31,044 bases of DNA, from positions 1-31,044 of the forward strand of contig JAAAJB010000432.1 in the NCBI GenBank assembly GCA_016098155.1. The letters run 5' to 3'. The stretch comes from Actinomortierella ambigua. Taxonomy: Eukaryota; Mortierellomycota; Mortierellomycetes; Mortierellales; Mortierellaceae. A program made the position numbers and the translations under genes. The notes below the pieces were generated by a model. The model saw only the letters and a list, made by a program, of their open reading frames with translations. It did not search any database and had not been told where the DNA came from. This document shows positions 8,723 to 20,084 of this stretch, piece by piece. Position 1 is the stretch's first letter. Every line of letters begins with the position of its first letter.

Positions 8723-10802
8723 ATGGCCAAGAACAAGGGAGCTGTCGCTGCTGCCCCCGCCGCTTCGGCTGCTAAGCAGCAGACAAATGGTGCACAAAAG
8801 CGAAAGCGCGAGGAAAAGCTGTTGGAAAAGACCAGCAAGAAGGAGAAGATTGAGGAGTCCTCTAGCGACGAAGAAGAGGAGGGCGACGACGACGAGGCCG
8901 AGGACAACGAGAACGATGTAAATGAAGATGAGGATGACGATGAAGAGGACGAAGAAGAGTCGGCTACTGCTACTGAGGAGACCAAGCAGGAGTTGCCCGC
9001 TATTGACTTCTCCGCCAACGAGACCTCTGCTGGTACGTCTCCTGAAAATGATATGACATAGTATGTTGAATGCATGTTGCAATCCTCCCCCGCCTCTGTT
9101 CCTTCCCAAGCTAACCAATTTATCTACTCGCATTCCTTCCATCTCTATGCCATTTGATAGATGGTCAGAAGAAGATCAATTATGAGTTTGCCTCGCTGGA
9201 CTTGTGCGAGCCTACCAAGAAGGCCATTGTCGACATTGGTTTCACCAAGATGACTGAGGTTCAGGCCCGCACGATCCCACCACTGCTGGCTGGCCGTGAT
9301 GTCCTGGGTGCTGCCAAGACGGGCTCTGGTAAGACCATCTCGTTCTTGGTCCCTGCTGTGGAGCTGCTGTATAAGCTCAAGTTCAAGCCTCGTAACGGCA
9401 CCGGCGTCATCATTATCTCGCCCACTCGCGAGTTGGCTCTTCAGATCTTTGGCGTTGCCAAGGACTTGCTCAAGTATCACCATCAGACTTTTGGTATTGT
9501 CATTGGAGGCGCTAACCGCAAGGCTGAGGCCGACAAGCTTGCCAAGGGTGTCAACCTGTTGGTCGCTACCCCCGGTCGTCTTCTTGATCACCTTCAGGTA
9601 TAATTAAAAAAAAAAAAAAAAAAAAAAAAAGAGGGTCTTCATGTGCCTCGTCTCGGTTATGACTTTCAAATTTTGTAATTGGTTGCTGAAGTACATTCTG
9701 ACCCAAATGTCTTGGTTATTCATTAATAACAACAACAAAATAGAACACCAAGGGATTCGTTTACAAGAACCTGAAGGCGCTTGTGATCGATGAGGCTGAT
9801 CGTATTCTGGAGTGCGGTTTCGAGGACGAAATGAAGCAGATCATCAAGATTCTGCCCAAGGATAGCCGTCAGTCGATGCTGTTCTCGGCGACACAGACGA
9901 CCAAGGTCACGGATCTGGCACGCATTTCGCTGAAACAGGGACCTCTGTACATCAACGTGGACGAGAAGAAGGAGACGGCGACGGCAGAGGGACTGGAGCA
10001 GGGCTATGTGGTGTGCGACAGCGACAAGCGCTTCCTGTTGCTCTTCACGTTTTTGAAGAAGAACCTCAAAAAGAAGGTGATTGTCTTCTTCTCGAGCTGC
10101 AACTCGGTCAAGTACCACGCGGAGCTGCTCAACTACATTGATATCCCCGTCCTGGATTTGCACGGACGGCAAAAGCAGCAGAAGCGCACGTCGACCTTTT
10201 TTGAGTTTATCAACGCACCTACAGGCATCATGCTCTGCACAGACGTAGCTGCCCGAGGCCTGGACATTCCAGCTGTGGACTGGATTATCCAGTTTGACCC
10301 GCCAGATGATCCTCGCGACTACATTCACCGTGTCGGTCGTACGGCCCGTGCTGGCTCGAAGGGCAAGTCTCTGCTGTTCTTGTTGCCATCGGAGCTGGGT
10401 TTCCTGCGGTACCTGAAGCACGCCAAGGTGCCCCTGAACGAATACCAGTTCCCAACGAGCAAGATTGCCAATGTGCAGAGCCAGCTGGAGAAGCTGGTCG
10501 AAAAGAACTACTACCTGAACAAGAGCGCGCGTGACGGCTTCCGGTCCTACCTGCAGAGCTATGCCTCGTACGCATTAAAGTCGATCTTCAACGTCAACAA
10601 CCTCGACCTGGCCAAGGTGGGCAAGGCCTTTGGATTTTCGGTGCCGCCCAAGGTCAACATCTCCGTTGGCAGCGTCAAGGGTGCCGGTGGACAGTCGGCA
10701 ACCAACAAGCATGCCTATGTGGCTGGCCAGCAGAAGAAGACAAGCAACTTCCCCAGCAGCGGCAAGCGGGCGAACACCGATGGTCGCCAGTTTTCACGAT
10801 GA
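8723..10802 (+). CDS. HAS1: DEAD-box ATP-dependent RNA helicase HAS1 (DDX18)
   Basis: The exons are 8723-9032, 9161-9597 and 9744-10802 (601 aa), with introns of 128 and 146 nt (GT-AG). The first 100 residues are Ala/Lys-rich, then strongly acidic (Glu/Asp), as in nucleolar helicases. The helicase core follows: Q-motif region near 131-138, Walker [10 protein letters not shown] about 154-162, [18 protein letters not shown] at about 265-268, [21 protein letters not shown] and HRVGRTAR near 443-450. The stretch [16 protein letters not shown] and the spacing [11 protein letters not shown] are typical of Has1/DDX18. Has1 acts in the nucleolus on 40S and 60S ribosome biogenesis and U14 snoRNA release. 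Intron 2 carries an A25 run just after its donor. The identification rests on motif order and Has1-specific segments. Confidence 0.96.
9606..9630. repeat. A25 homopolymer in HAS1 intron 2
   Basis: Twenty-five consecutive A residues start 8 nt after the intron 2 donor (GTATAATT). The run occupies the 5' part of a 146-nt intron. Confidence 0.9.
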
Positions 10803-11592
10803 AGAAAAGAGGAGCCATATTTTCAGCAGCTGTAGTGTAGACGTTTTTAGTTTTTTTTTGCATTCACCACCAATCAAACTCATATTGTACCCACCCAATC
10901 AAAAGAGTGTGGCTTAGCAAACGTCAAAGGGGTCGGGAGTTGGCACTTCTCAAATCTCAATGACACCCCCAAGGTTGCACTTTGTCGTCTTCAAACACCC
11001 TTAACCACTGAAGGGGCGTTGATTGCATTGATCTACAAAGGTAGGCCGCGACTAGCATGTGCTTTTTTTCTAGGAGAGTCAGGACATGAAGATGCATGAG
11101 ACTCTTTTGGAACACCATGAGAGTGTAGAGAGTGAAGAATCCATCCTTGAGCCGTTGTCTCCTTTTTCCTCTGACAAAAAAAAAGCGACAAATACATGTG
11201 GAAATGGCTGGATTGCTCAGGTGTACGCATGCTGGGAGTGTTTGCCCAAGAAAAAAAAGAGGCAGAGCAGCTCATGGCTGACAAGCTGTTAAGGGGATAT
11301 AACGTTGTCCGCAGCGATATCCACCACTGTCTCTAGAGCGCTTTGTGCACTTGGGGCCCCCCCTTGCACACCCTACTCGAAGCTGGGAAACTAACTTGGA
11401 GGTGTGCTTCCCGTTTCTCTTCTGTTTCTCCTTCATGCCCTTTGGCCCCCTCCCCCACCTCACCTGTACCTCTCTCACGGTACCCTCGGGCTTCCTACCC
11501 GACCATCTCCCCCACCTTGTCAAATTCTACGACTAAACCCCTTCATCAGTACTCAAACCCCCCAGTTACAAAGTGTCCAACAAGAGTAGACG
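10803..11592. other. Intergenic region between HAS1 and the REB1-like gene
   Basis: The 790-bp spacer contains the HAS1 3' region (a T9-10 run at about 10848-10860) and the promoter of the next gene. From about 11400 to 11530 the plus strand is markedly pyrimidine-rich (CCT/CTT/CCC), matching the leaders of other genes in the window. Frames of 60-90 codons here lack family resemblance. No RNA gene was recognised. Confidence 0.5.
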
Positions 11593-14500
11593 ATGGAGAA
11601 CACACATAAGGAGCACAAGAGCAAGAAGCGCAAGCACAAGAGCAAGGATCATAAGGAGCATAAGGAGCACAAGGCCCACAAAGAAAAGCGAAGACACAAG
11701 CACAATGATGAACCAGCATCAGGAGCTACCCGGACATCAACACAGTCGTCGCCTACAGACGGTGTTGGTGCCGTCAGGACCGTCGCTGTCCCACTGCTCC
11801 CTCCCACCATTGACCCGCCAGACTTATCGAGCACGACAGCCAAGTATGTCTCCCAGGGCCTCTTTACGTCAGCCTTGAGTGAACTGGATGCCCTCGGTGG
11901 AGGTATGGATTCCAATGATGAGGACATCGATTCATCAGATGATGATCAGCCCGCTGCCGCCTCCTCCTCCCGACGATCGTCCTCCAAAACAAGCACCAAC
12001 AAGACGGTGACGACGGAAGCCATGGCTGCCGCTGCTGCCGCTGCTGCCATTGCATCGGACAATCGCACCTTTGCCAGCATGCTCACGGGCCTCGCAGCAT
12101 CTTCCCCTGCTCCTGCCTCCACAGCCCCCTCCACGGCTACGGCGACAAACGTCCAACTGGATGAATTGGCGCAGATCCAGCAAAGCCTTCAGGACCAGGT
12201 GAACTCGGTCAGCAACCACCAACTTATCGAGCAGATCGCAGCACTGCCTGCTATGCTCTTTGACGGACAACAACAGCAGCAGCAGCAAAGCTCTCACTCG
12301 GCCGCGTCGAACTCCACCCCCAACGAGACTTCATCCCTCCTGGCAGCGCTCAACAGTGACCCGTCCATCTTGGCCATGAAACCAACCGGCCTCACGACGC
12401 ACCACCACCATACAGCAGGTACTACCGTCCCGATGGTTGGATCCTCCAGTACCGCTGGTGGATCGACAAACCACGGCGGATCGACATCCTCTGCGGGTGC
12501 AGCAACGTCGTCGTCGACCTCTTCTGGCAGCGCTGCGACCAAAGCCAAGAAGGCCAAGAAGGCCAAGGCGGACAAGGATGGCTCGGGGTCGAGTTCCAAG
12601 AAATCGAGCTCTAGCAGCAGTAACGGTAACGGTGTTGGTTCATCGAGCAGCTCTGCGGCATCGGGATCCTCGGCCGTCAATACTGTCGCTGCCATGGCCG
12701 CCCGTGCGTTGGAGCAGCAAGATGCCGATATTTTGGCATCCGACAATCCTCTGCATACGCGCTGGATGATGGCCACTGCTCTGAAAGAAAAGGGTAAAGT
12801 TATTGCATTGAACTCTTATGTTGCTTGTCTAGTATTCTTACAACTGTGGAGCTCACGAGCCACTTCTAACCGCCTATTATTTTCTGTTCTTGCTTTTATA
12901 TAACCGATACTGTTTTCAACAAAAAAAAATCCAGGCATCAAATATCGCACAGGAACTTTTAGCGCACAGGAGGACGAAATTATTCGACAGACGATTCGGG
13001 ACTATGTGAAGCGACACAATATGGCTCACGATGCTATCGAGCGGTGGTTTGAGAACGGGAACGGCCGTGGACGGTTCGAGAAGAACGATCTCAAGGCTCT
13101 GTGGGTGGAGATTGGTATGAATTCCTTCGTGTGCATGGAACTTCTTGTTTTTTTTTTATACGCTCTTCATGTAAAAGATTTTTTTTGTTTTTGTTGGGAT
13201 AGGTAAACTCAACTCGTGTATTAACTTGCTTCCATGTCTTCATATTTAAATATATAGCTGTTCGACTGCAAACCCGCCCGCTTCTCAACATCTACTTGCA
13301 CGTCCGACGCATGTTCCACCCTCAGAACAACGTGGGTGCATGGAGCAAAGAAGACGACATAAAGCTGATCGAGCTGTACACAAAATACAAGGGCCAGTGG
13401 ACGACTATTGGCAACGAGCTTGGCCGCATGGCGGACAGTTGCCGTGACCGGTATCGGAACCATCTCAAGGACCAAAGCACGATGGTGGCCGGCCCATGGT
13501 CCCAGCAGGAGGACGAGAAGTTGTTGACGATCATGCAAGAGCTCGCCGTTATGCAGGGCAAGTCTTCGATCCTAGAGTCACAGCCCATGTGGACGCTCAT
13601 CTCGGAACGGATGGGTGGCACCCGCACACGGCATCAGTGCCGTCACCGGTACTCGCAGACACTGCAGCCTCGTCTGGAGCGTGGCGAGTGGACAGGACCG
13701 AGCTCGGAGGCTGCTGCCGCTGCTGCTCAGGCGGCTGTGAATGCATCGTCGGCTGCAATGGCAGCTCTGGAGCAACAAAAGGCCGTGCAGGCTGCTGCAG
13801 CCGCTGGGTCGGGTCAGTCAAATGAGGATGCCTTATTCATCGCGGCAGCGATGCAGATGCCTACCCCAACTGCGGCCTCTGGATCGCCCTCTCTCTGGTC
13901 GCCTTCCTTACCGGACACCTCGTCCGCGCTCACAAACCCTGCCACGGGTGCGTCATTGATGGTCGGTGGCGGTACCGGCGGCAGCGGTGGCAACAGTGGT
14001 GGTGGTAGCGCTGGTAGTGGTGGAAGCAACCATGCGAACACGACGTTGATGGCGGCGGATGGTATGAGCGCATCGTCGATGCTGCGTAATCCACTGCAGC
14101 CCCCGGCGGCACCCAAAGGCCCGATCCGACGACGCGGTGGATTGCAACAACAGCTGGATGTGCTCAAGATGATCCAAGAGTCTGGCGTTCTAGATCACAC
14201 GGAGATCCAATGGGCCGATATTGCTGCGCGACTGCGCGCAGCCGTGCAGGAGAGCAACGAGGCACATTTGGTAAACGTGACGAACGGTCATGCACAGCTC
14301 ATCAGCCAAGAAGCCGAGCTGCAAGGAGGGCATACCGCCGTCGCTGCTGCGGCTGCCACGGCGGCCATGGCCGAGGCAGTGGCGGCAGCACGCGCGCAGG
14401 CGGTGCAGCGATTGCAAAAGGTGCCAGCAGCGAACCAGATTGCACGTACGTTCATGTCGTCGCGGTGCAAGACGCCCAACTATCGCCAGTTGCCGCTGCA

Positions 14501-15734
14501 AGAGGTTGTCAAGCTGATGATGGCTGATGTCGAGCGCCGGATCCTGAGACGCCAGCGTGGCCGGCGGGCTGCGCCCAGAAACCTGGACGAGGAGGTGGCT
14601 GGTGTCAAGTATGACTCTTCGGGCCATAGTAGTCTGGTGTTTGCTCAGCAGCAACATCACCAGCTACAGTCACAACACCATCAACAATCGCAGCAGCATC
14701 CTGGGCAGCAGCAGCAGCAGCAGCAGCAGCATCAACCCGGCCACCAACAGCAACAAATGGGTGGAGGTCTTGGTGCCGATGCGAATGCGTTCGACTCTGG
14801 TCTCCAGAACGCTCACGCGCATCACCATCACCATGCTCATGGCCACTACCACCATGGCTTTGGCGAGTATGCACTCTCGTCGGAAATGTCCGAGTCGGTC
14901 CAGTTACAACTCAACCTGCAGACGCAGGAGGTGGCGGAGCGAGCGCTGTCGGCGCAGTTCCCGACGATCCATCGGTTCCAGCAGGAACAGGCCCTGGCGC
15001 TGCAACATGGAGTTGGGTATGTACCGACGCACCGGACAGAGGAAGAGCAGCAGGCGATGGAGCGGCAGTTGCAGCAAGAGCAGCATAACCGAGCCATGGC
15101 CGAGAACATGCTCCAGATGGCCTTGGCCAGCGCCAACATCTACACGCCCCATGCGGCATCTTCGTTCTCGTCGTTCACAGGAGGCGGCGGCGGCGGCGGT
15201 ATAGGCGGTACTGGTAGTGTCGCCCATTTGTCGTTTCATCACGTCGGCTCGTCGGGTGTCAATGGAACAACCTTGGCTAACGCCAGTGGTAGTGCTGGTG
15301 GGAATGGGAGCGCGGTGCCCGGCTCGCCTGGTAATGCGACTACGACGACAGCGACGACAAGCGCAACTTCGGCCCTTGCAGCGGCGGTCATGGCGGCAGC
15401 GGTAGCAGGAGCACATAACGGCCACCATGGCAGCAAGTACCGACACCCAAAGTCGCAGGAGATCATTGTGGATAGTGAGGAAGAACTGGATGACGATGAG
15501 GATGCAGACGAGGACGACGAGGAGGAGGATGACGACGATGACGATGACGAGCTCGAAGATGAGGAACTCGGGGCCGAGATCGAACGGGATCTGCAGGCCA
15601 TGTTTGGCGATCAGCGATCCAACAATGAGGCAACTGGCTCCGGCTCCGGCTCCGGTGCGGCGGCGACGACGACGACGACGGCGTCGGGCTCGATCATCTC
15701 GCCCACCTTTGCTAGCATTAGGAACCGCAAGTAA
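11593..15734 (+). CDS. Myb/SANT DNA-binding protein of the REB1/TTF1 family
   Basis: The exons are 11593-12793, 12935-13114 and 13258-15734, giving 1285 aa. The introns (141 and 143 nt) are GT-AG in phase 1. The start is followed by a Lys/His-rich basic segment (KEHKSKKRKHKSKDHKEH). About 350 residues of Ser/Thr/Ala/Gly-rich low complexity follow. The DNA-binding region spans about residues 401-600. It has a divergent first repeat (YRTGTFSAQEDEIIRQTI), a helix with VRRMFHPQNN, then two Myb repeats (GAWSKEDD...WTTIGNELGRM...CRDRYRNHL and GPWSQQEDEK...WTLISERMGGTRTRHQCRHRY). This order is characteristic of Reb1/TTF1-type factors, which bind rDNA terminators and some promoters. The tail has poly-Ala, poly-Gly, poly-Gln (about 14709-14731), poly-His and a long acidic Asp/Glu run (about 15475-15575). 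It is much longer than S. pombe Reb1. The family is well supported; orthology and rDNA role are inferred. Confidence 0.88.
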
Positions 15735-16241
15735 AGAGGGAAAGTGAGAGAAAGGCGGTATGTTCCTTCACAACCCCCTGCTCCACTACCTCCACTACCC
15801 CCCCCCCACCACACACCACCACACCACCACCACCACCACTCCCCGCTCTGGATATGCTTTTCTTATTCCCGCTCTGGCCTTTTATTCTTTGGCCCCTTCT
15901 TTCCTTTCTCCTGGCCTTCCTTTTTCTTTTTCCTTCCTGCGATGTCTAAATCCGTTGATATTGGGGCCTCTTTAAGCACAGTCTATTTTTTTTCTTTTGA
16001 CCTTGAAACCAATGAAGAAAAAAAAAAACTTTCTCTTCCTCTTGTAACATCTGCCTTCTCACTGTGATTTGATAAAAAATAGTGTTGTATTCGTTGTTGG
16101 GCGAAAGGATGACAAAAATGTTTGCATGTTGAGGACGTTTGAAAAGAAAGATGGGATGTGAGCCGAGCGAGAGGTGTGTTTTTTTTTGGACTTTTTTTCT
16201 TTTTCCTTTTTGCTTTTTTGGATGGGCAAAAAAAAATCTAT
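15735..16241. other. Convergent 3' region between the REB1-like gene and QCR6
   Basis: This 507-bp spacer holds a C10 run (15798-15807), a CAC-rich repeat (about 15806-15840) and several A and T runs (for example 16018-16028 and 16178-16187). T-rich on the plus strand to the right, it would give A-rich sequence after the QCR6 stop. Both neighbouring genes end here, so it is expected to contain two 3' UTRs. No gene was seen. Confidence 0.55.
15798..15840. repeat. C10 run followed by a (CAC)n-like repeat
   Basis: Ten C residues pass into imperfect ACC/CAC repeats. This lies about 65 bp after the REB1-like stop codon, within its probable 3' UTR. Confidence 0.85.
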
Positions 16242-17452
16242 TTAAACGAGCTTGTCCCAGAACTTGGGGATAGCCTAAAGAATGATCAAGAAAGTGGAGA
16301 AAGAAAGAGGAATGAAAATGTTAAGCCTTAACGTCTTTTCAAAGCAGCAGAAAAGTCCACAAACAAAAAGAAGAAGAGAGAGAGAATACATACACAGTCG
16401 TTGACGCAGTGCAGGAAATGGTACAGCTCCTCAATGCAGTCCTCATGAGCGCCCTCCTCGACACGCTTGGAGCACTCCTCGAGGTGGTGCTTCAGGGGCA
16501 AGCAGGCAGCAGACTCACCGCAAGCTATGGGATCAATGAAAACAAAATCGGTTAGGGACAACTGATCAGAAAGACGTGGAAAGGGGGAGGAGGGAGAAAG
16601 ACAGGCGCAATTGAACCGGTAGGTGAAAGGAGGGGGGGTGGCGCTCCCCCCGGATCAGGTATAAGCCATTGTAGTTGGAGTTGAGAAGAGAGAAAAGGTT
16701 TCCGAAACTTGCAAGTAGGGAGGCAAGTAAAGAGTCTTTCGAAGGGAGAGGGGGATGATAGGAGGTAAGTCAAGTCGGAGGAGCGAGAAGGGGGAGAGGG
16801 GAAAGGGCTGCTTATTGTATATGTGTGTATGTGCGTAGACACGCGATGTTGTGATCCCGGAACGATTTGGCTCATTTCCAACTGATCGATTTAAGGCAAG
16901 TCCGATCCGTCTGTTCCCCTCATCCATTGCGCCATGACGAAAGCTGATGCCGATTCTGGGAAAGGATGAGCCACACATGCTACAACTCAATGCGAAGAGA
17001 CGAGTAGAGGAGGTCGAAGGATGGCAGAGAAGAGGGGATCCAGTTGGCCAAGGGCGACATGGAAAGGTTCATCGTAGCCTTCGGTGGTTAGCTCCGGAGG
17101 GCACGGAAATACAATTTCGTGAATGCCCTCCCTTCCCCTCCTTCGCTTCGAATCGACGTGTCGCATGTGGAGTGTTGAGGATATCCATTGGACAGGAGAG
17201 AGGGGAGGGGGAGGGGGATGCCGACGCAGGTTGTGATATCGATTGTCGGCTGCGAAGAAAAAGAAAAGAAGAAAAGAGTGAGGAGGATTCGGTTGATGGC
17301 ATTCGATGATTACCTTCTTCGATCGCAGGCACGATGTCCTCTGGCTCCTCTTCCTCCTCAGGCTCCTCCTCGACGGGGGTCTCCTCAACGGGTTCCTCCT
17401 CCTTCTCGTCGGCGTAGACGGGGGTGGTGAAGAAGTCGACGATGTAGTTCAT
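16242..17452 (-). CDS. QCR6: Ubiquinol-cytochrome c reductase hinge protein (QCR6)
   Basis: The exons are 17452-17314, 16524-16394 and 16274-16242, giving 100 aa. The introns are 789 and 119 nt, GT-AG. The first intron is far longer than the whole coding sequence. The N-terminus (MNYIVDFFTTPVYA) precedes a strongly acidic stretch (DEKEEEPVEETPVEEEPEEE), the hallmark of the complex III acidic subunit that aids cytochrome c docking. The C-terminal half is a helical hairpin with paired cysteines (ACGESAACLPLKHHLEEC and DCIEELYHFLHCVNDC), ending AIPKFWDKLV from a 33-nt last exon. The family's Cys pattern and length match. It acts at the intermembrane-space face of respiratory complex III. The sense-strand leader is CT-rich. 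Confidence 0.94.
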
Positions 17453-17786
17453 ATTATGGTTATGAGGGAGTGGGGAAGGGGTGAATGCAAAATGAATTGG
17501 CGGGAGCGAGGGAGGGAGGTAGATGCGAACAACGGAAGTGTTATTCGTCAAGGCTCTTCTCCCCCCTCCCACCGCCTGGCGCTCCGAATCCGGTGGCTTA
17601 TCTCAAATCGATTCTTGAGAGAGAGAATTGTAGAAGAGGGCCCTCCCAAGTCGGAGAGCGTAAAAGCGGAGCCAATTACGTTTTTTTGCCACCAATGTTT
17701 TAGGGGTTTTATATTTATTGCGCCCTGTGGGTCATCACCATTCACTATTGGGGGAGTTTTTTTTTTTTTCTTTTTGTCTTCGTCTC
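17453..17786. promoter_or_regulatory. QCR6 promoter and DCN1 3' region
   Basis: This 334-bp gap has both genes on the minus strand. The first 150 bp upstream of QCR6 are purine-rich on the plus strand, so CT-rich on the sense strand. A TATAAAA element on the minus strand lies at 17707-17713. A T13-like run near 17758-17770 is an A-rich run on the DCN1 sense strand shortly after its stop. Confidence 0.5.
17707..17713 (-). promoter_or_regulatory. TATA-box candidate for QCR6
   Basis: The minus strand reads TATAAAA here, 255 bp upstream of the QCR6 start codon and 74 bp beyond the DCN1 stop. Motif and position are the only support. Confidence 0.4.
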
Positions 17787-18372
17787 TCAGGCCTGCAGCT
17801 TGGCTTGACCATACTCGACAAAATCATCTATGAGGACAGGCCAGGCGCCATACGGGTCATAATTCGAAAAGTCGGAGCCGACTTGTGTGACAAAGTCCAG
17901 TAGCAAGTACCATGTGTCCTTGGAGATTGAGTGCTTGTACACCTCACCGACATAGTCGCACCACATGTCCAAAAGTGGGAAACGGTCCTCAAGAAGCATC
18001 TTCCAGTAAGGGATTGCAATATCAATGGCTAAAGAGGAGAAGGGGAAATGAAGAAAAAAATGGACAGAGTCAGGACCTAGTCAACCATAGGTACACGCGC
18101 CTCGCGAATGACAACAAACGAAAAAAAAGAGCTGCCTTCAGAGACACAAAAGGAAGATGTGAAGGCCCGTGTGGACTTACGCAAGCTCTTCTGATTCTCA
18201 GACAGTCCAAACGAAAAGGAGAATTGGTAGATCTGCTTGAATGTAGCATCATCTTTCAGCTCTTGGCGCATAGTTTCGATGGATGCGCGCATCTTTTCAA
18301 TGGTATCGCACCTATTAGATGTCGTTTTTCCGGTTCAAGCATGAGGGAAAAGATGTTAGATCAAGACCTCGC

Positions 18373-18424
<52 letters not shown>

Positions 18425-19873
18425 GGAAGGGGTTCGATGCTTTGTTCAACAACCATGGTGAAACACTTACTTGAGCTGGGTCCAACCCTCCAAAAATCCT
18501 GCACGCGTAAACTCACACATGGTCTCTGCTTTGAGGTGCCATGCCATGACGATCATCACGACGTCTGTCGGTTCCACCTCCAGATCGCCACAGAAACGGA
18601 CCATGCCATCAATCAGGATATGGTCGGGGTCATCTATTCGTCCACCATGAAAGAAGGAAAAAGAAAACGCGCTTAAGCATCGATGAAAATTAAAAAAAGA
18701 AGGTTACCTCGAACCTCATGGTGAAGAGAAATCACTGTTTGTAAATACCTTTGTACTGATCAAAAATCTGCTCGATCAGCTTGGGGTTGACGGTAGCTGG
18801 TCGGCCACTATGCTTGCCATTCGTCTTGGGCACACTCGATGCTGTGCTATTGCCGTAGTGGTTATTGACAGCGACCTGGATGTCCCAGTTGCTATCCCGC
18901 AGAAGGTTGATCGCTGCCTGTTGTCTATCATCGTCCAACGAAGCGAAAGAGAAAAAAGTCAACATATGTGTCAGATCGTCGCAATCCTACCAAACATGTC
19001 GTTGTTTGTTGGGCTTGGCCTCGGAGGTGTTCTCTTGTGTCGCTGTTTGTGGAGTGCTTGTGTCATTGTGTTTGTTCTCCTTTTGTCCTCTTTCTTCCCC
19101 CCCCCCTCTCTTTCTCTCCCTCTTGCTCAGTGGCACCCTACCCCTGAATGACAAAAAAAGGGATGTAGGGGAGGGTGAACGATAGGAGACCAGGCTATGT
19201 CTTGTCTCCATGGCCTCTCCCAACTCCAAGACAGAGGTGACAACAGCTACTAGTGCCCAAACAGTGGTAGATGAGCCTGTCGTGGGGCGCAGCAACTCCA
19301 CAGGTCCTGGCTCTGATAGACCAAAAGGCGATGTGCAGGATGGGTTGTATGGGTTGTATGGTAGACGAGGGAGGGGGAGGATGGCGGTCAGACTCTCTCG
19401 CTGCGGTTAGGAGAACCCTTATCCGTGCCCCCTCTCTCTCCTGAACATGGGCTTGGCTGATGTTGACTCTTGGCCTGATCGGGACATGCTCCCCTTCTCT
19501 CCTTCTCCCATTGGTAAACCGGATGGTCTCCATGACTTGATGAGTCATCCAACTATGACAAAAAAAAAGGTCATAAGCGTACTTGATGTTGGTAATGGAG
19601 GAGACGGTCTCAACCTTGGACCGTTGGTCGGCATTAAGGCTGGAGTATGAACTCTATGTTGAGGAGCAGACATAATAGAAGTGGAAATGGTATGAGCAAA
19701 AAGTGAGCCAGGGTCAAGGAAGCAATGGCATGACACGTCTGAGTAAGAGCCAGTGGCATCTTTGAGCCCCAGGGCTAATGTTCCACATGCTACAGAGGGT
19801 GAAGGGAGACGAGGGGTGAGCACAGACAGCAATAGAGGCTACGTTGCAAGAGATAAACAAGCATCCTTACCAT
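17787..19873 (-). CDS. DCN1: DCN1-like cullin neddylation E3 scaffold, 6 exons
   Basis: The exons are 19873-19871, 19653-19583, 18924-18749, 18633-18471, 18311-18181 and 18028-17787, giving 261 aa (yeast Dcn1 is about 269). All introns are GT-AG, and the longest is 658 nt. Residues 2-50 form a UBA-like fold (LNADQRSKVETVSSITNIK joined to QQAAINLLRDSNWDIQVAVNN). The PONY/DCUN1 domain follows: DPDHILIDGMVRFCGDLEV, EGWTQLKCDTIEKMRASI, AIPYWKMLL, FPLLDMWCDYV, ISKDTWYLLLDF and the cullin-contacting end NYDPYGAWPVLIDDFVEY. Dcn1 promotes transfer of NEDD8 from Ubc12 to cullins. The first exon is inferred to be only the ATG, because the second exon has an in-frame stop immediately upstream of its acceptor and the first upstream in-phase option is ATG followed by GTAAGG. 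The rest is secure; that start is less so. Confidence 0.9.
18379..18422. repeat. (TC)22 microsatellite in a DCN1 intron
   Basis: Twenty-two perfect TC repeats lie inside the 159-nt intron between DCN1 exons 4 and 5. On the sense strand this is a GA tract filling over a quarter of the intron. Confidence 0.95.
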
Positions 19874-20016
19874 GATATTCAAGTGTGGAGGAAATGTAAG
19901 ATGGTGGGTGAAGAGAGTGATGTGTGTCAGTCATAGCAGGTGGGATGGCACCTTGGCCTTCAATGGCGGAACGTGACTGTCGTCTGCACCCTCGACTTTT
20001 TTTATGAGACTGACTC

Positions 20017-20033
20017 TTTTTTTTTTTTTTTTT
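20017..20033. repeat. T17 homopolymer in the DCN1-CHZ1 promoter
   Basis: A 17-base T run, followed by CTTTTT, lies in the 211-bp gap between the two divergent start codons. Poly(dA:dT) tracts in fungal promoters often exclude nucleosomes. That role here is inference. Confidence 0.85.
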
Positions 20034-20084
20034 CTTTTTGCCACACTTCCCTCCATTTCTAGTTGAATCAACAAGAGACCCGTA

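Noticed and set aside
8723..9142. Long Ser- and Leu/Val-rich minus-strand frames opposite HAS1 exon 1
   Set aside because: They are antisense shadows of the acidic GAA/GAC codon run in HAS1.
14557..15204. 215-codon Arg/Ser-rich frame inside the REB1-like gene
   Set aside because: It is a shadow of the Gln/His/Ala-rich coding frame on the same strand; its composition follows from the repeats.
18749..18965. DCN1 start at ATG 18965
   Set aside because: The frame is open there, but it lacks the first UBA helix. The exon at 19583-19653 supplies it and joins in phase through a GT-AG intron, so 18925-18965 is intron.
18987..19301. 104-codon minus-strand frame within the long DCN1 intron as an extra exon
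   Set aside because: It has no acceptor/donor pair that keeps DCN1 in frame, and the UBA domain is complete without it.
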